Shown: positions 32,554-43,488, counted from the first letter of the stretch. The stretch: DNA of 64,000 bases from Chryseobacterium antibioticum (GCF_012927325.1 NZ_JABBGI010000010.1:62001-126000), one strand, 5' to 3'. The notes: generated from the sequence alone by a model not told the origin. A program made the numbers and translations.

Positions 32554-35256
32554 TTAGATTGTATTTGTAATTATGCCATTAACTACAGAGAGAAATAGAT
32601 CATTTCCGTCCACATCCTTTACTTTGATTGCACCATTACGCCCAATTTGTCCGGCTACACGGATTCCTCCATTCGGTATATCTAAGGCGATATTTCCTCC
32701 TGTCCCATTTTTAGCACTCAAGTATAAACTGGTATGAAAATATCCATCTGGTTTTTCGTTAACAATCATCACTGGTATGCCAACATCCGCTCCTGATATT
32801 TGAACGAGCTTTTTATCTCCTGAAGGAGAATAATCACCCGCCACAATCCAGCCTTTAGGTGTTTCTAATCCATTTGCGGTGATTGAGAAATATTTATTAG
32901 TAACAACACTTCCGAACGTTCCTGCATATGCGTTGATGGTTCCGGAAAAAGTGCCTGATGTAGCATTAATTACACCTTTTATATCTGCGTTTTCCGCAAT
33001 TAACTTTCCATTATCAAGTACTTTAAAGGGCGCATCATCTTTATGGTCATAATCCGCACCTGCAGCAAACCTTATACTTTCATCACCAACATCGGTAATT
33101 CCGGAAATGAATGCATTTCTTTCGGTTCCGTCGCCAACCTCTATCCTTTCACTTGTTACTACTCCACCATCAATTGAAGTGAAGCCATCGGAGCCATTTA
33201 AAAAGGTGATTTTTGCAGTCACTCTTTTTTGATCAAGGTTTATCTGCATTTCATTATCCAGTGATGCTATTATTCCGGTTCTTATCAATCCTCCATTTAT
33301 AGTTGTAGTTCCCACAGTTATAGAAAGAACACGCACGTTGTCAACAACTGAGTGAAGAATCCCTATTAAGAAATAATAATCATTTGCGTCTTCATCAAAT
33401 AGCTTTTTATCTTGGGTAAAAACCATAGATGCTGTATTGTCAGTCTTTGAACATGCAGCATACACATAGCGATATTGATCATCCGAAATCGTTACAATAT
33501 CTTCAGGAATATTCCAGGTCTTTTCAAATGTCTGAGAGTAAATAAGTCCTGCATTTACTTTGACCTTATTCTTATTGTTTTCAAACATGACAAAGAATAC
33601 TACTGAACAGCTTATCTGCTGGCTTTTTGCTCCTACTGTCAACATATTTGTTTCAATAGAGTTCGGCCGGATGTTTTCCGGGTCAAAGAAGCCGTCAGTA
33701 TCAAAAACAAGGTTCTGCAGTTCCTGTGTTGTCTTTAAACCTAGCTTTGAATAATTAATCTGACCAAGGTTGGTTATTGACATTACATTTTTAATCTCCT
33801 TGATATCCAGAATAAGTTGAGAGCTATAATTGATCTCGTATGAATCTGCAATTACAATCTTTGTCCGGAAAGGATTGTAATCTCCGCTTTGAATGAAGTC
33901 AGTTGTAATTTGATTCACCCTAAGCACTTTGTCAATTCCGAAAATTGGATCATAAACCTGAATATAATCGCCAATATCAAATCTTCCGAGTCCTATTTTT
34001 TCCATGTAGGCTGGATCTACTTCAAGATCATAAGAAACTTTTGCGTTTTTATGTAAATCGAATTGTTCAAGCCCTTTTACCAGAAGCTCATTCTCAGCAT
34101 TGTCGATGTATACTTTCGGCATCACGATGTCCAAAATAACATACTCATCACCTACCGCTAATTGAAAAGCGGCTGATGTTTCATCTGGAAAACTCTGGCC
34201 CTGATCGTTTTTGAAAGGAATTATCTCAAAGGTCTTTGTCGCATGATTGTACCCTCCTTTTTTGATCTCGAATTCATAGCCGGCTAAATTTCCGGTATTA
34301 AAATGAACTTTAGCAGATGTTCCCGGAACCAAATATTTTGTAGTAACTCCATCAGCTTCCTTTTCGTTCAAATCAAAGTCCATGGTATTATCTGCGAACT
34401 TGAACTTTGTATCTCCTAAAACAGTAACCTTTCCTGTTCTATGCGGGTAAATATCATCAAAAGTGATTGAACCTTCTTTAAGTCCAAACGAAGCAATCGC
34501 TGCTGGATCTTCCAAATAGTCCGCGCCGGGTAGCTTTAGTTTAGTGCTGAAATTTCGATATTCATTCGGGATGTTCTCGGAACCTCCTGAAACATATAGG
34601 CGATTGATTATGTCGTTTTCGTCTACATTATTTCGTGACAGAGAATAAAGTCCTTTGCCTTTTCCGTACTCAAATTTAATCGGCACCTTTTTTCCGTAGT
34701 CTCCGGTATGAATTACAAACTTTCCGTTCTCAACTTTAATCCAGAAATCCGTTTTGAATTCATTACAGATTTTTTGAAGCGCAGAAAGACAGGTATCATC
34801 ACCGAATGTCAGCGTTTTTGTTTCTCCATTAGTGAAATTTCCGACCTCCCAACCTGCAGAAAACCGTTCCATATTGTTTTTGAGGCAAATCAGAAATGTT
34901 TCAATGGTCCCAATAAGCGGAAAATCTGTATCTGTTTTAAATCCGGTGCCGTCTGCATTGAAAAATTTACAACGAAGAAGATCGAACATTAATCCCTGAG
35001 CGACTATATTATATTCGTATTCTGAATCGCTTTTTTTAGAATATGTTGGAAGTGAATTGATTCTATAAACTGAGCCAAACAAAACAAAGTAATCATTAAT
35101 CCTAATTTCCAAAATATCTGAAGATGTCAGCTTGAACGAAACCGAATCATCAGAGAGTAAAACACGGTTAAGCGAAGCTGAATCCACAGAACGTTTCCCT
35201 CTTTCAATTAAATTGAAAAGAGGGCTGCCGTTCCTATATAGAGTTATGTTGTTCAT
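32554..35256 (-). CDS. Tail tip/central tail protein with fibre-like C-terminus
   Basis: 900 aa. The N-terminal 450 residues (LYRNGSPLFNLIERGKRSVD, YSKKSDSEYEYNIVAQGLMF, YVSGGSENIPNEYRNFST) resemble siphophage tail-hub (Tal/gp27-like) proteins. The C-terminal part contains beta-helical repeats (GVINATSGTFSGTINAYAG) typical of tail fibre shafts. Last structural gene of the late operon; probable receptor-binding or tail tip component. Confidence 0.75.
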   Translation of the reverse strand: MNNITLYRNGSPLFNLIERGKRSVDSASLNRVLLSDDSVSFKLTSSDILEIRINDYFVLFGSVYRINSLPTYSKKSDSEYEYNIVAQGLMFDLLRCKFFNADGTGFKTDTDFPLIGTIETFLICLKNNMERFSAGWEVGNFTNGETKTLTFGDDTCLSALQKICNEFKTDFWIKVENGKFVIHTGDYGKKVPIKFEYGKGKGLYSLSRNNVDENDIINRLYVSGGSENIPNEYRNFSTKLKLPGADYLEDPAAIASFGLKEGSITFDDIYPHRTGKVTVLGDTKFKFADNTMDFDLNEKEADGVTTKYLVPGTSAKVHFNTGNLAGYEFEIKKGGYNHATKTFEIIPFKNDQGQSFPDETSAAFQLAVGDEYVILDIVMPKVYIDNAENELLVKGLEQFDLHKNAKVSYDLEVDPAYMEKIGLGRFDIGDYIQVYDPIFGIDKVLRVNQITTDFIQSGDYNPFRTKIVIADSYEINYSSQLILDIKEIKNVMSITNLGQINYSKLGLKTTQELQNLVFDTDGFFDPENIRPNSIETNMLTVGAKSQQISCSVVFFVMFENNKNKVKVNAGLIYSQTFEKTWNIPEDIVTISDDQYRYVYAACSKTDNTASMVFTQDKKLFDEDANDYYFLIGILHSVVDNVRVLSITVGTTTINGGLIRTGIIASLDNEMQINLDQKRVTAKITFLNGSDGFTSIDGGVVTSERIEVGDGTERNAFISGITDVGDESIRFAAGADYDHKDDAPFKVLDNGKLIAENADIKGVINATSGTFSGTINAYAGTFGSVVTNKYFSITANGLETPKGWIVAGDYSPSGDKKLVQISGADVGIPVMIVNEKPDGYFHTSLYLSAKNGTGGNIALDIPNGGIRVAGQIGRNGAIKVKDVDGNDLFLSVVNGIITNTI

Positions 35257-35280
35257 TGTTAGATAAATTGCGTTTGAGAA

Positions 35281-36963
35281 TTATATATAAACACTTTTCA
35301 TCTTTTCCGTTACAATTTTTTCTAAAATCTTAACCGCACCCAATGTCGTGTCACTCCCAGGGTGGATGCCGTCTGGAATCTGTTTTCCGGCTCCAAAAAC
35401 TGAAACTAATCCGTTGTTCACGAATTGTGACTTCTCATGAACATAAAGTCTTTCAATATCCCATTTATCAGCGATCACTTTTACCACATCGTTAACGGGC
35501 TTATAATACCCCGTGGTTGTGTTGCTATCATTAGAAAAATGTGATAAGATTAACACCCTAGCCGTTGGCTTTGATTGAAACAGCTTTTGTAACACAAAAT
35601 TATATGCCCCATAGAATGTATTAACATCTATAGAATTCGTTGTAGGTAATGTTGTAAAGTCAGAAACATCTTCTTGCAAATCATTAACGCCAAAATCAAA
35701 AACCCATAAGTTCGGCTCATTTGCTGTACCAATTAAATTCAACATACTAGCCTGATAATTTACAACAGCGCTCGTATTTGTAAATGCTAAAGCGTCACGC
35801 CCTCCGCTCATCGAGCTTCCATTTGCCTTCTTAGCCCTAATAGTACCATTTGGGACACAATAATTCTGAATTGTACCACCTAAATTTATAACAGCTCTAT
35901 TCGCGTAAGAATACACATCCTTATTGCCATCATTTGGGTAGCCTGCGGGTATTGAAGTTCCGTACCAAGCTACTTTTTTATTTTTTAAGACTTGATTGAC
36001 ACTTTCAATTGTTGCTATGTCTTTTCCATCTAATTGGGCCCCTGCTGAAAGTCTATCAGCAACCAACACTTTTCCTGTAACCGCTATTATTTCATTGCCT
36101 TCATATGTAACATCTCCAAAAGGCACAAAGTTTAATTCAGTAATACCATCCGATTGCAATCCTGTACCTTGAACTAACATCATATTAGGAGGAATACTTC
36201 CTTCTGAAGACGATTTGCATGTATAATAAATGCCATAACAATTAGAAGGTGTAGTAAAGCTAAATCTCACATTTGGATTACCAGTAGTACCAACCTTAAC
36301 TCCACCTACTTTAACTTTTGAAGCATCTGTGAATTGCATATTTTTCCCACCTAATCCATACTTTAGCCAAGTATATTGTGTATTAGGTGAAACAGGAATC
36401 CATCCAGACATCTTGAAACCCGTTAATCCTGTAGTTATCACCCAGGTTGTATCATAGATAGCGGTGTCATTTTGAATGGTAGGATCAACTATATTAAATA
36501 AATTTTGGCTTGGCAGTGTTCCTCCTTGAGCTAGTTCAAAAAGTTCTGTTTCTGTTGGTATTTTACTTTCTGATCTTGACCATGCTGTGCCTTTTTTGTA
36601 GAACATTGTCAAATAACCGCTTTTAGCCCTAAGATTTCCTAAGTTAGGATATATTGTCCCCCAATCTACTGTACTATTTGGATCAGTCGGTTTATCATCT
36701 TCCGAAGATATTTCAGGCTTATAAGAGCCGTCCTCTGTAGGTGCTGGCGTGCTTGGCGAAACCGTTCCCTTGAAGTCTGACTCAACCAAATTTTGAATAT
36801 CTAATAACTTCTGATCAACCTCATCCATTTTATCATCAATTCGAATTTTGTCATAGGTATTGCCTATTACAGTTCCCTTATCAATTGTTGCAATATTTTC
36901 AGGCGGCACCATGTCATTCACTATAACTGTTACCTGATTATTATTTCCGTTTATTACTCCCAT
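35281..36963 (-). CDS. Tail-associated SGNH/GDSL hydrolase
   Basis: 560 aa. The N-terminal half is a fibre-like region. From about residue 328 an SGNH esterase domain follows with all blocks: YGTSIPAG (catalytic Ser337), FGVNDL (Asn427) and DGIHPG (Asp531 and His534). Likely deacetylates or de-esterifies capsule or surface polysaccharide during adsorption. Flanked by tail hub and Dit-like genes. Confidence 0.8.
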   Translation of the reverse strand: MGVINGNNNQVTVIVNDMVPPENIATIDKGTVIGNTYDKIRIDDKMDEVDQKLLDIQNLVESDFKGTVSPSTPAPTEDGSYKPEISSEDDKPTDPNSTVDWGTIYPNLGNLRAKSGYLTMFYKKGTAWSRSESKIPTETELFELAQGGTLPSQNLFNIVDPTIQNDTAIYDTTWVITTGLTGFKMSGWIPVSPNTQYTWLKYGLGGKNMQFTDASKVKVGGVKVGTTGNPNVRFSFTTPSNCYGIYYTCKSSSEGSIPPNMMLVQGTGLQSDGITELNFVPFGDVTYEGNEIIAVTGKVLVADRLSAGAQLDGKDIATIESVNQVLKNKKVAWYGTSIPAGYPNDGNKDVYSYANRAVINLGGTIQNYCVPNGTIRAKKANGSSMSGGRDALAFTNTSAVVNYQASMLNLIGTANEPNLWVFDFGVNDLQEDVSDFTTLPTTNSIDVNTFYGAYNFVLQKLFQSKPTARVLILSHFSNDSNTTTGYYKPVNDVVKVIADKWDIERLYVHEKSQFVNNGLVSVFGAGKQIPDGIHPGSDTTLGAVKILEKIVTEKMKSVYI

Positions 36964-36967
36964 TGTT

Positions 36968-37990
36968 TTATATTTTATTCCAAAGTACTTCTGCTGGTGT
37001 ATCGAGGCTTTTTAAGTCTTCGATATTACCCGCTATGATTATTATTTTTTCTTTTCCTGTCATGTCCTGCCATTCTCCCAGGACTTCTGCTGTTTCGATT
37101 CTGGGATTTTCAAAGGTGATTCCCGGGACTTCGTTTCCTGCTGAGTCTAAAACTTTAAATATGAACTTGCCGTAATCGTTGAAATTTAACTGCTCAATTA
37201 CGGAAAGGGTGTTTTTGCCTGTTTTTCCATTGTAAATGGCACTTACTGCGATAGCTTCATATGTCCCTGATGCGGTCCTTCCAATCACATACAAGACAAT
37301 ATTTTTTGGCGATGTGAGAATTGCTGTTACTGAGAATTCATAGATGTTATTTTCAGTAGGGATAGTATACGCCTCGTAGTAAGTGTTGTTTACGCCACTT
37401 GCTGCAATCAGTGATATCCCGGAACCTTGATAAGACGGTTGTGAATACGTTTTCGTAAAGCTTACATTTCCGCGGCCTATCTGCTTAGTACCATCACCCA
37501 TGAATATTTCCGTTTCCGAATCAATTTCATACGAAAGACTGAACTGATCAAGCATTGTTCGCAATACTTTTTTGATCGGATTAGGTTCAATCATTTTTAC
37601 TGAGAACACACCGAACATTTCACCATTCCTGAAGGTCTTTTCAGGGATAATCTCATCTTTTACATAAACTTCGTAAGCAAGCGTTTTACCTCCAAAAGGC
37701 TTAATATGTAATCTCTGTGTGCCGGGTTTTGAGAATTCTTCAATAATAAAATCTTTAAAATTCCCGAATAATGATTCCCAATTATCACCTCTTATGAAAC
37801 ATTTCAATTCAAGCTGCCTTTCTTTAAATTTTGGTTTTCTTAGATCCGGTGATGAACCGTGATACTCAGCCCAATCATATGTAGTAATGTCTTTTCTTTC
37901 AAGTTTTCCGACAAGATTATTGTACTCCGAAACATAAACTTCGAAGTCTTTAAAATTCTTACCGTTCAATGAAACCTTTACTTCACTCAT
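36968..37990 (-). CDS. Distal tail (Dit)-like protein
   Basis: 340 aa. Begins with SLNGKNFKDFEVYVSEYNNL and contains a belt-like region (GFKERQLELKCFIRGDNWES-type and PFGGKTLAYEVYVKDE), then a galectin-like beta domain (NIYEFSVTAILTSPKNIVLY). This matches Dit proteins that join the tail tube to the tip. Overlaps the preceding gene by four bases. Confidence 0.65.
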   Translation of the reverse strand: MSEVKVSLNGKNFKDFEVYVSEYNNLVGKLERKDITTYDWAEYHGSSPDLRKPKFKERQLELKCFIRGDNWESLFGNFKDFIIEEFSKPGTQRLHIKPFGGKTLAYEVYVKDEIIPEKTFRNGEMFGVFSVKMIEPNPIKKVLRTMLDQFSLSYEIDSETEIFMGDGTKQIGRGNVSFTKTYSQPSYQGSGISLIAASGVNNTYYEAYTIPTENNIYEFSVTAILTSPKNIVLYVIGRTASGTYEAIAVSAIYNGKTGKNTLSVIEQLNFNDYGKFIFKVLDSAGNEVPGITFENPRIETAEVLGEWQDMTGKEKIIIIAGNIEDLKSLDTPAEVLWNKI

Positions 37991-38490
37991 TTTTTGAAAC
38001 TTGATTTGTGAATTCTTACATCACCTGAATATTTTATATTGCTGTTTCCGTAGCTGAAAACATCTACTCTACTATTTTCAACTGCTTCGATTTCAACCTC
38101 AGCATTATCCAGAATATTGATGATAACAATTGCATTATCTGAAGCTGTGATTTTTGCTTTTACATTGTGGCGCAAAATCAACACTGATACATATTGTTTT
38201 TTTGCAAAACCAACGAAGTTTAATTTCACATCTGAATCCCCAAAAAATGCCATTTTGCTGCTGACATTCGGCATCCCAATGTAATCGGCAAACAATCCGT
38301 GTATTTCTGTTTTTCCCTTGAAATTTCGCAGGGTTTCGATGTTGGGAAAATCATTCTCCATTGACCAGTCGTCACCATCAAAGTACATCTGACAAAGATT
38401 CTTCAAAGACAGGTCGTTCTTCATCTTCTCCTGCCATGGCTTGCACAGATTTATATCTGTTGCCAGCTTTAGTATTTCTTTCGTTTCCAT
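37987..38490 (-). CDS. Hypothetical tail-region protein, beta-helix-like
   Basis: 167 aa. Short repeated strands in the second half (VSVLILRHNVKAKITASDNA, IVIINILDNAEVEIEAVENS) suggest a small beta-solenoid. Sits between tape measure and Dit genes with one-base overlaps, so it is probably a tail component or assembly factor. Confidence 0.6.
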   Translation of the reverse strand: METKEILKLATDINLCKPWQEKMKNDLSLKNLCQMYFDGDDWSMENDFPNIETLRNFKGKTEIHGLFADYIGMPNVSSKMAFFGDSDVKLNFVGFAKKQYVSVLILRHNVKAKITASDNAIVIINILDNAEVEIEAVENSRVDVFSYGNSNIKYSGDVRIHKSSFKK

Positions 38491-41400
38491 TATGGTATTC
38501 CGGCTAACCCCGGTTTGATTTTAGAGTTCATTTCAGCGAGATCCTTTCTCATCTGATGAAGATTTCGTGTGTTGACCTCGATTTGGGATAGTAGTGCTGT
38601 TTGAGCATTTGACAAAATCTGATTTCCCTGCATTATTTTCAGAACAGCCACGATGTTTATACGGACAGCGTTGAATTGGCCTTCAAGAGCTCCGGCCGTT
38701 TTCTCAGTGATACCCTTGATATCTCCCTTCAATCCCTGAGCATTTTCTGAGGCAGCCCCAAACAAATCCTGGTATTGTTGTAAAGCCGCTGTATACTGAT
38801 TCATTGCATCAGTTCCAAGAGCTTTAATTTTATCTCGCTCCTCTTGTGTTAATCCATCATAAGAACCGGACACAGCATTTGCCGCAATTTGTTGTTGAAG
38901 AATCTTTATTTGCTCAAGTAAATCTGCTTTTATTGAGTTTAGCGAAACTGCTGATATAGTATTTGCGCTAAGAAGCTTTTTATCAATTAATGCCACTTGA
39001 TCTTGAAAAGCTTTTAATTGATTAGCCTGTTGAGTTGTGGCTCCTCCTGTACCGCCAAAACCCATCGATGAATAAAGACTATCAACCATATTCTTAACAG
39101 CCGGCTCCAGAATTTTAATTCTCAAAGCATTTGCTACAGCATTTCTCATCACGTCATCTACAACCTTCTCAAAAGAAGCGGCCGCATTTTCACCCTTTCC
39201 GAAAGCATCTATCAAAGCATCTGCTATTTTCTTTGAGAAATCTTTAAATTCGATTGTCGTGACGCTCGTTTGAAAGTCATCGATTAACTGTTGAATCTGA
39301 AGATTAATATCGTTGATCTGTTGTGTAAATCCTGCAATTTTCTCTTGATCTGCTTTTTTCTTAGCGCTTTCTTTTGATCTCATTTCTTGAAGGATTCTTT
39401 GTTGTTCCTTTAAATTTGAAATGAGATCACGTTGCATTGCCAACTGCCCTTCGCCGGCAGTTTTTTCAATTATCATCTGCAATTCTTCGTATGCAAACTT
39501 TAAATCGTCAACAGCCCTTTTCCAAGCTCGTATACTCTTTTCTTTTCTTCCATCACCAGCCGTCGATAGCATTTTGATAACTCCAACAACCATTTGGATA
39601 ATACCACCTACCATTTGCTGCATATTTCCAGTGAAATAGCCAACAATAGCGTTGATCAGACCTTCAATCGTTTGAGTTAAATCTTTTGCGAACTTTTCGA
39701 AAGGACCTCCTTTGTCCCCTATCCCTAAAGCTTCTGATAATTCTTTGGCTGCTTCTGTTGCCATTCTAACATAAACCGCGACCTCATCAACATTATCTCT
39801 TAATCTTTGGAAATCAGCCTGAGTCGCTGTTCCTTCTTTAATTTTCTTTCTTAGTTCCTTAAAGTTTGCGATTAATCTGGTGATGGGATTTGAGCCTGTT
39901 GAAAAAGTCTTCAATTCTTCCAGTTTTTTCCTAAAGCCTTCAATCTCAGCAATTGGAGCGTCAAGTTTTATCAACTGAGAAATCTGAGCCTCTAAAACGG
40001 GTATTAATTGTGATATTTCTTTTTTTGTAAGAGAATCTATATCACTAAATGCTTTTTCCCATAATTTTGTTTTCTTGAAAACATTTAAAAAAGCATCTGA
40101 ATATTCTTTTGCTTCTTCTTTTGCTGCGGTGTCAAGAAGTCTTATTCTTTCGTCATCAGAAAAGGTTGAGTTCTCCCCTATCTTCTTACGGATGTCATTG
40201 TATTTTTGCTCGATTGTTGATTTCTTGGATTCAAATGTTTCCTGCTCTTTTATGAAGTCATTATATAAGTCTTTCTGAGATTGTAGTACGTCTCTTTTTC
40301 GCTGTTCTAAGTATGATTTTTCTTGAAGAAATAAATTACTATTTGACCCCTCTTTGTTGAAAGCTTCATCCTGAGCTTTTTCCAAATAACCCAACTGATC
40401 AACTAGTGACGGTATTGATTTCACTGCATTATCAATTCCCCGTTTAAAATTCTCCAAAGGGGTTTCTTGTCCATTTAAACTATTGATTTTATCCTGGATG
40501 AATACCAGATTGTTTTTGTCTTTTTCTGATAAAATATCTCCTACTGCTTGCTTGTCTAGTAGTGCTTGCTGTATCTTTTCTAAATACTGAAGGTAACTTT
40601 GTGATCCTTTGAACAAATCTTTATACTGAGCATCAGCGGTTGCCTTGCCATAGAATTCAGACATTTTATAGAAATTATTCCATTGTCTTTCGGATTCATC
40701 GATTCGCTCTTGGAAGTTTTTATATTGAAGCGATTTTTGCTTATCTTCAAGCGCTTCTTTCCTTTTACCAGCTTCTTCCAGACTTACTAGTTCACCTGTT
40801 AGGTAAGGATTTCCTTTTTTATCTTTGTCGCTTCCATATTTATCCAGCTTACGAATCTTCACCATACCCTTTTCAACCTGTGCCATTGCTTCATCGAGCA
40901 ATTGGATCTGTTGTTGAATTTGTTTTGGAGAACCAACAGGGAATATTTCCGCTAATTGTCTTTCTTCTTTAGGCTTTTTCTTTTTTACTCCGTATGAGTC
41001 AATTTTTGCCTGAATTCTATCACGGACTTTAATCCATTTGTTTATTTCAGCATCTGATCCTGCTTTTTGAATAGCCTCATTGGCTGCTTTCAGTTCCTCA
41101 TTTAAACCCTCGAGAATTCCTAACTTCACCTTGGGTCCCTCAGCTTCTATAGTAGTTCCGGACAGATCAAGGCCGTCCTTAACCGCCTTTTCAACATCTC
41201 CTTTATAGTCAGCAAGTGTTTTGTCAATGGCTTTTAGTTCTTTTTCTTTTGCCCCCTGAAATCCTTTCTCGAAATAATTTGCATCAAATGGATTAAGAGT
41301 CGCACTCGCTCTTTCTAAAAATGTTTCGTCAGCAATATCTTCTTTGAGTTTCTTCCTTTGTTCCTCTAATTTTGCAATCTCCTGAACTTTAAGCATTACT

Positions 41401-43277
41401 TCTGCCTGTCTATAAAGACTTTTAGTGTATGCCTTAATTGCTGCGTCGGCGTGTCCGGTTTTTATCGCTTCAATGGTAAGTCCTTCAATACGGTTATTCG
41501 TAAGAGAGTTGACCTGTGCTAAAATCTTTTTCGCTTCATCATATGAAGTTGATTGCTTTTTTATGACAGCAATCAATGAATTTAACTTTGTGATTTGTTC
41601 ATTTACTCCTACGTTGGTCTGAGAAAGCTCTTCTTTGAATTTGTTTTGTATTTCCTGAAGTGCAGTAAGAGCTGTAGCATGTTTATAAATAGCATAAGTC
41701 ATCCCTGCTATTAATACTGCGGCTAAGGCGTATGGATTGGCAAGTATGGTTCTGTTTAACAATGCCTGAGCTTCGGCTCCTATCCTAGTCGCTAAAGTCT
41801 GTAAATTTTGAAGGAATGTTAATCTGGTTGTTGCGATTGCGTTTGCGTTTTTGGCAGCAACCTGTGCTACTTCCGCTGCCGTCGCTGCTGTTTTTTCCGC
41901 AACTCCCACGGCTTGTGCTGTGTTTTCTAATTGCTGTTTAGCAGCGTTAAATTCAGTAGCTGCTGCAAGTGCTCGTTTCCTAGCAATTGAAGCCGTTTCC
42001 TGAGTAGCGATAACCGCATTTTGAGCTGTTGTTACTCTTTTTTGAGCGATCTCTATATGTCTTGCTGTTCCGGTTGCCTGAATTGAAGACAATTCCATTC
42101 TAGCATAAGCTAATTGAACTCGTGCTTCTTGTGCTTTTGCTGTTGCAGCAATTCCAGACTGTATTGCCGATTGTTTTTTTACTGCTAAACTCGAAACCTC
42201 AACCTGTAAAGCTGCGTATTTAGCTCTTGTACTTGCTAATTCAGCGGCAGTATCCCTTGCTGTGGCTTCCGTCTGTCTTTGGGTCACCATTGCCCTTCCC
42301 AGCTTCATTTTGTCTGAAATACCCAGCAGGGCTATTTCGGAAGCAATCGTCTTATTGTAAGTTGTGGAAATAACGCTTGTAGCAATAACAGCTGCTTTAT
42401 AGATTCCATATGCCGCAACCAGTTCTAAAAGTATTTCTGCAACTTCTCTATAGTTCTCAATAAGGTATGTTAAACTCTCTATTGACCCATATAGAAATCC
42501 TTCGCTACTTTGACCTATTTTATTAAGCATCTGGTCCCATGCATCGCCTAAATTCGCAACTTGTCCGGAAAGTGATTTTGATTGCTTTTCCATAAGATTG
42601 AAAAACATTCCTCCTTCATTTGTCATTGCAAAAAGAACATCTTGAACGTCTTTGAATCCAATTTTACCGGCAGAAACCATTTCCGTGATTTCTGAAGTAG
42701 TTTTCCCAAATTTCTTAGCCAATTCAGCAACCATTGGAATTCCCGCCTCCGTGAACTGGCGGAGGTCATCACCCATTAATTTACCTTTTGCTTTTACTTG
42801 ACCGTATACAAGGTTAATTCTACTCAATGGAACTCCAAGCCCAGCAGCGATATTCCCCATTCTGGTCAAAACATCAACAACTTGATTCGCTGGTATCTGA
42901 AACGCTAATAATTGTTTTGCGCCTGCAGAAACATCTTGTAGTGAAAATGGAGTTTTTGCAGCCAGATCTACCATTTGCCCCATTAAGACACGCGCTTTTT
43001 CACCACTTCCTAACATAGTAGAGAAGGCAATCTCAGTCTTTTGAAATTCTCCACGAACACTAATAAGTTCCATAGCGAAACCTTGAAGGGCTGACACAGA
43101 GAAATATCCAGCAATACCTACAGAAAGATTTTTGAATGCAGAGTCCATTTGCTGGGTCTGCTGAACAGTCGTATTGGTCAATCCTACAATATCTCTACGC
43201 ATAGAGTCAACGTCTCTACGCCATTGTTGCAAGTCTATTCCTGCTCCAAAATATAAGGCTCCTTGACTGGTATTCAT
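38490..43277 (-). CDS. Tape measure protein
   Basis: 1595 aa, the longest gene in the window. The N-terminal region contains the tape-measure signature (GEFQKTEIAFSTMLGSGEKA, MVDLAAKTPFSLQDVSAGAK, LVYGQVKAKGKLMGDDLRQF, GIPMVAELAKKFGKT), followed by long helices, hydrophobic segments (about 1208-1235) and coiled coils. It sets tail length; at the usual 1.5 angstrom per residue a tail of roughly 240 nm is implied (inference). Preceded by the G/GT chaperone genes as expected. Confidence 0.92.
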   Translation of the reverse strand: MNTSQGALYFGAGIDLQQWRRDVDSMRRDIVGLTNTTVQQTQQMDSAFKNLSVGIAGYFSVSALQGFAMELISVRGEFQKTEIAFSTMLGSGEKARVLMGQMVDLAAKTPFSLQDVSAGAKQLLAFQIPANQVVDVLTRMGNIAAGLGVPLSRINLVYGQVKAKGKLMGDDLRQFTEAGIPMVAELAKKFGKTTSEITEMVSAGKIGFKDVQDVLFAMTNEGGMFFNLMEKQSKSLSGQVANLGDAWDQMLNKIGQSSEGFLYGSIESLTYLIENYREVAEILLELVAAYGIYKAAVIATSVISTTYNKTIASEIALLGISDKMKLGRAMVTQRQTEATARDTAAELASTRAKYAALQVEVSSLAVKKQSAIQSGIAATAKAQEARVQLAYARMELSSIQATGTARHIEIAQKRVTTAQNAVIATQETASIARKRALAAATEFNAAKQQLENTAQAVGVAEKTAATAAEVAQVAAKNANAIATTRLTFLQNLQTLATRIGAEAQALLNRTILANPYALAAVLIAGMTYAIYKHATALTALQEIQNKFKEELSQTNVGVNEQITKLNSLIAVIKKQSTSYDEAKKILAQVNSLTNNRIEGLTIEAIKTGHADAAIKAYTKSLYRQAEVMLKVQEIAKLEEQRKKLKEDIADETFLERASATLNPFDANYFEKGFQGAKEKELKAIDKTLADYKGDVEKAVKDGLDLSGTTIEAEGPKVKLGILEGLNEELKAANEAIQKAGSDAEINKWIKVRDRIQAKIDSYGVKKKKPKEERQLAEIFPVGSPKQIQQQIQLLDEAMAQVEKGMVKIRKLDKYGSDKDKKGNPYLTGELVSLEEAGKRKEALEDKQKSLQYKNFQERIDESERQWNNFYKMSEFYGKATADAQYKDLFKGSQSYLQYLEKIQQALLDKQAVGDILSEKDKNNLVFIQDKINSLNGQETPLENFKRGIDNAVKSIPSLVDQLGYLEKAQDEAFNKEGSNSNLFLQEKSYLEQRKRDVLQSQKDLYNDFIKEQETFESKKSTIEQKYNDIRKKIGENSTFSDDERIRLLDTAAKEEAKEYSDAFLNVFKKTKLWEKAFSDIDSLTKKEISQLIPVLEAQISQLIKLDAPIAEIEGFRKKLEELKTFSTGSNPITRLIANFKELRKKIKEGTATQADFQRLRDNVDEVAVYVRMATEAAKELSEALGIGDKGGPFEKFAKDLTQTIEGLINAIVGYFTGNMQQMVGGIIQMVVGVIKMLSTAGDGRKEKSIRAWKRAVDDLKFAYEELQMIIEKTAGEGQLAMQRDLISNLKEQQRILQEMRSKESAKKKADQEKIAGFTQQINDINLQIQQLIDDFQTSVTTIEFKDFSKKIADALIDAFGKGENAAASFEKVVDDVMRNAVANALRIKILEPAVKNMVDSLYSSMGFGGTGGATTQQANQLKAFQDQVALIDKKLLSANTISAVSLNSIKADLLEQIKILQQQIAANAVSGSYDGLTQEERDKIKALGTDAMNQYTAALQQYQDLFGAASENAQGLKGDIKGITEKTAGALEGQFNAVRINIVAVLKIMQGNQILSNAQTALLSQIEVNTRNLHQMRKDLAEMNSKIKPGLAGIP

Positions 43278-43471
43278 TATTTAAATAATTGTTGTAGAAA
43301 ATCTTCTGAGGTTTGCTCAGAAAGATTTATGACAGGTTTTTTCTTTTCTTTTTTCTCTTCTTCACTTTCGTAGCTTGGTGCATCAATAAGCATTCGCTGT
43401 ACAATACGCCAGTCTACTTCCCAAAGCAGGTAGTCTAATGTCCATCCGAAGTGGTGGCAGATCTGCCCCAT
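43277..43471 (-). CDS. Tail assembly chaperone GT extension (read by -1 frameshift)
   Basis: 64 codons from the ATG at 43471, but this frame stays open upstream for 29 further codons (GINERESTDQSDTDRENGLK, TIYGVMGQICHHFGW) to the slippery site at 43558. It is therefore most likely expressed as the T part of a G-T fusion of 229 aa. A separately translated product is possible but unlikely. The C-terminus is charged (EEEKKEKKK). Confidence 0.7.
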   Translation of the reverse strand: MGQICHHFGWTLDYLLWEVDWRIVQRMLIDAPSYESEEEKKEKKKPVINLSEQTSEDFLQQLFK

Positions 43472-43488
43472 AACTCCGTAGATTGTTT

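Noticed and set aside
38490..43277. Several plus-strand frames of 60-110 codons opposite the tape measure gene
   Set aside because: They are antisense to a well-supported long gene and show no domain or spacing evidence.
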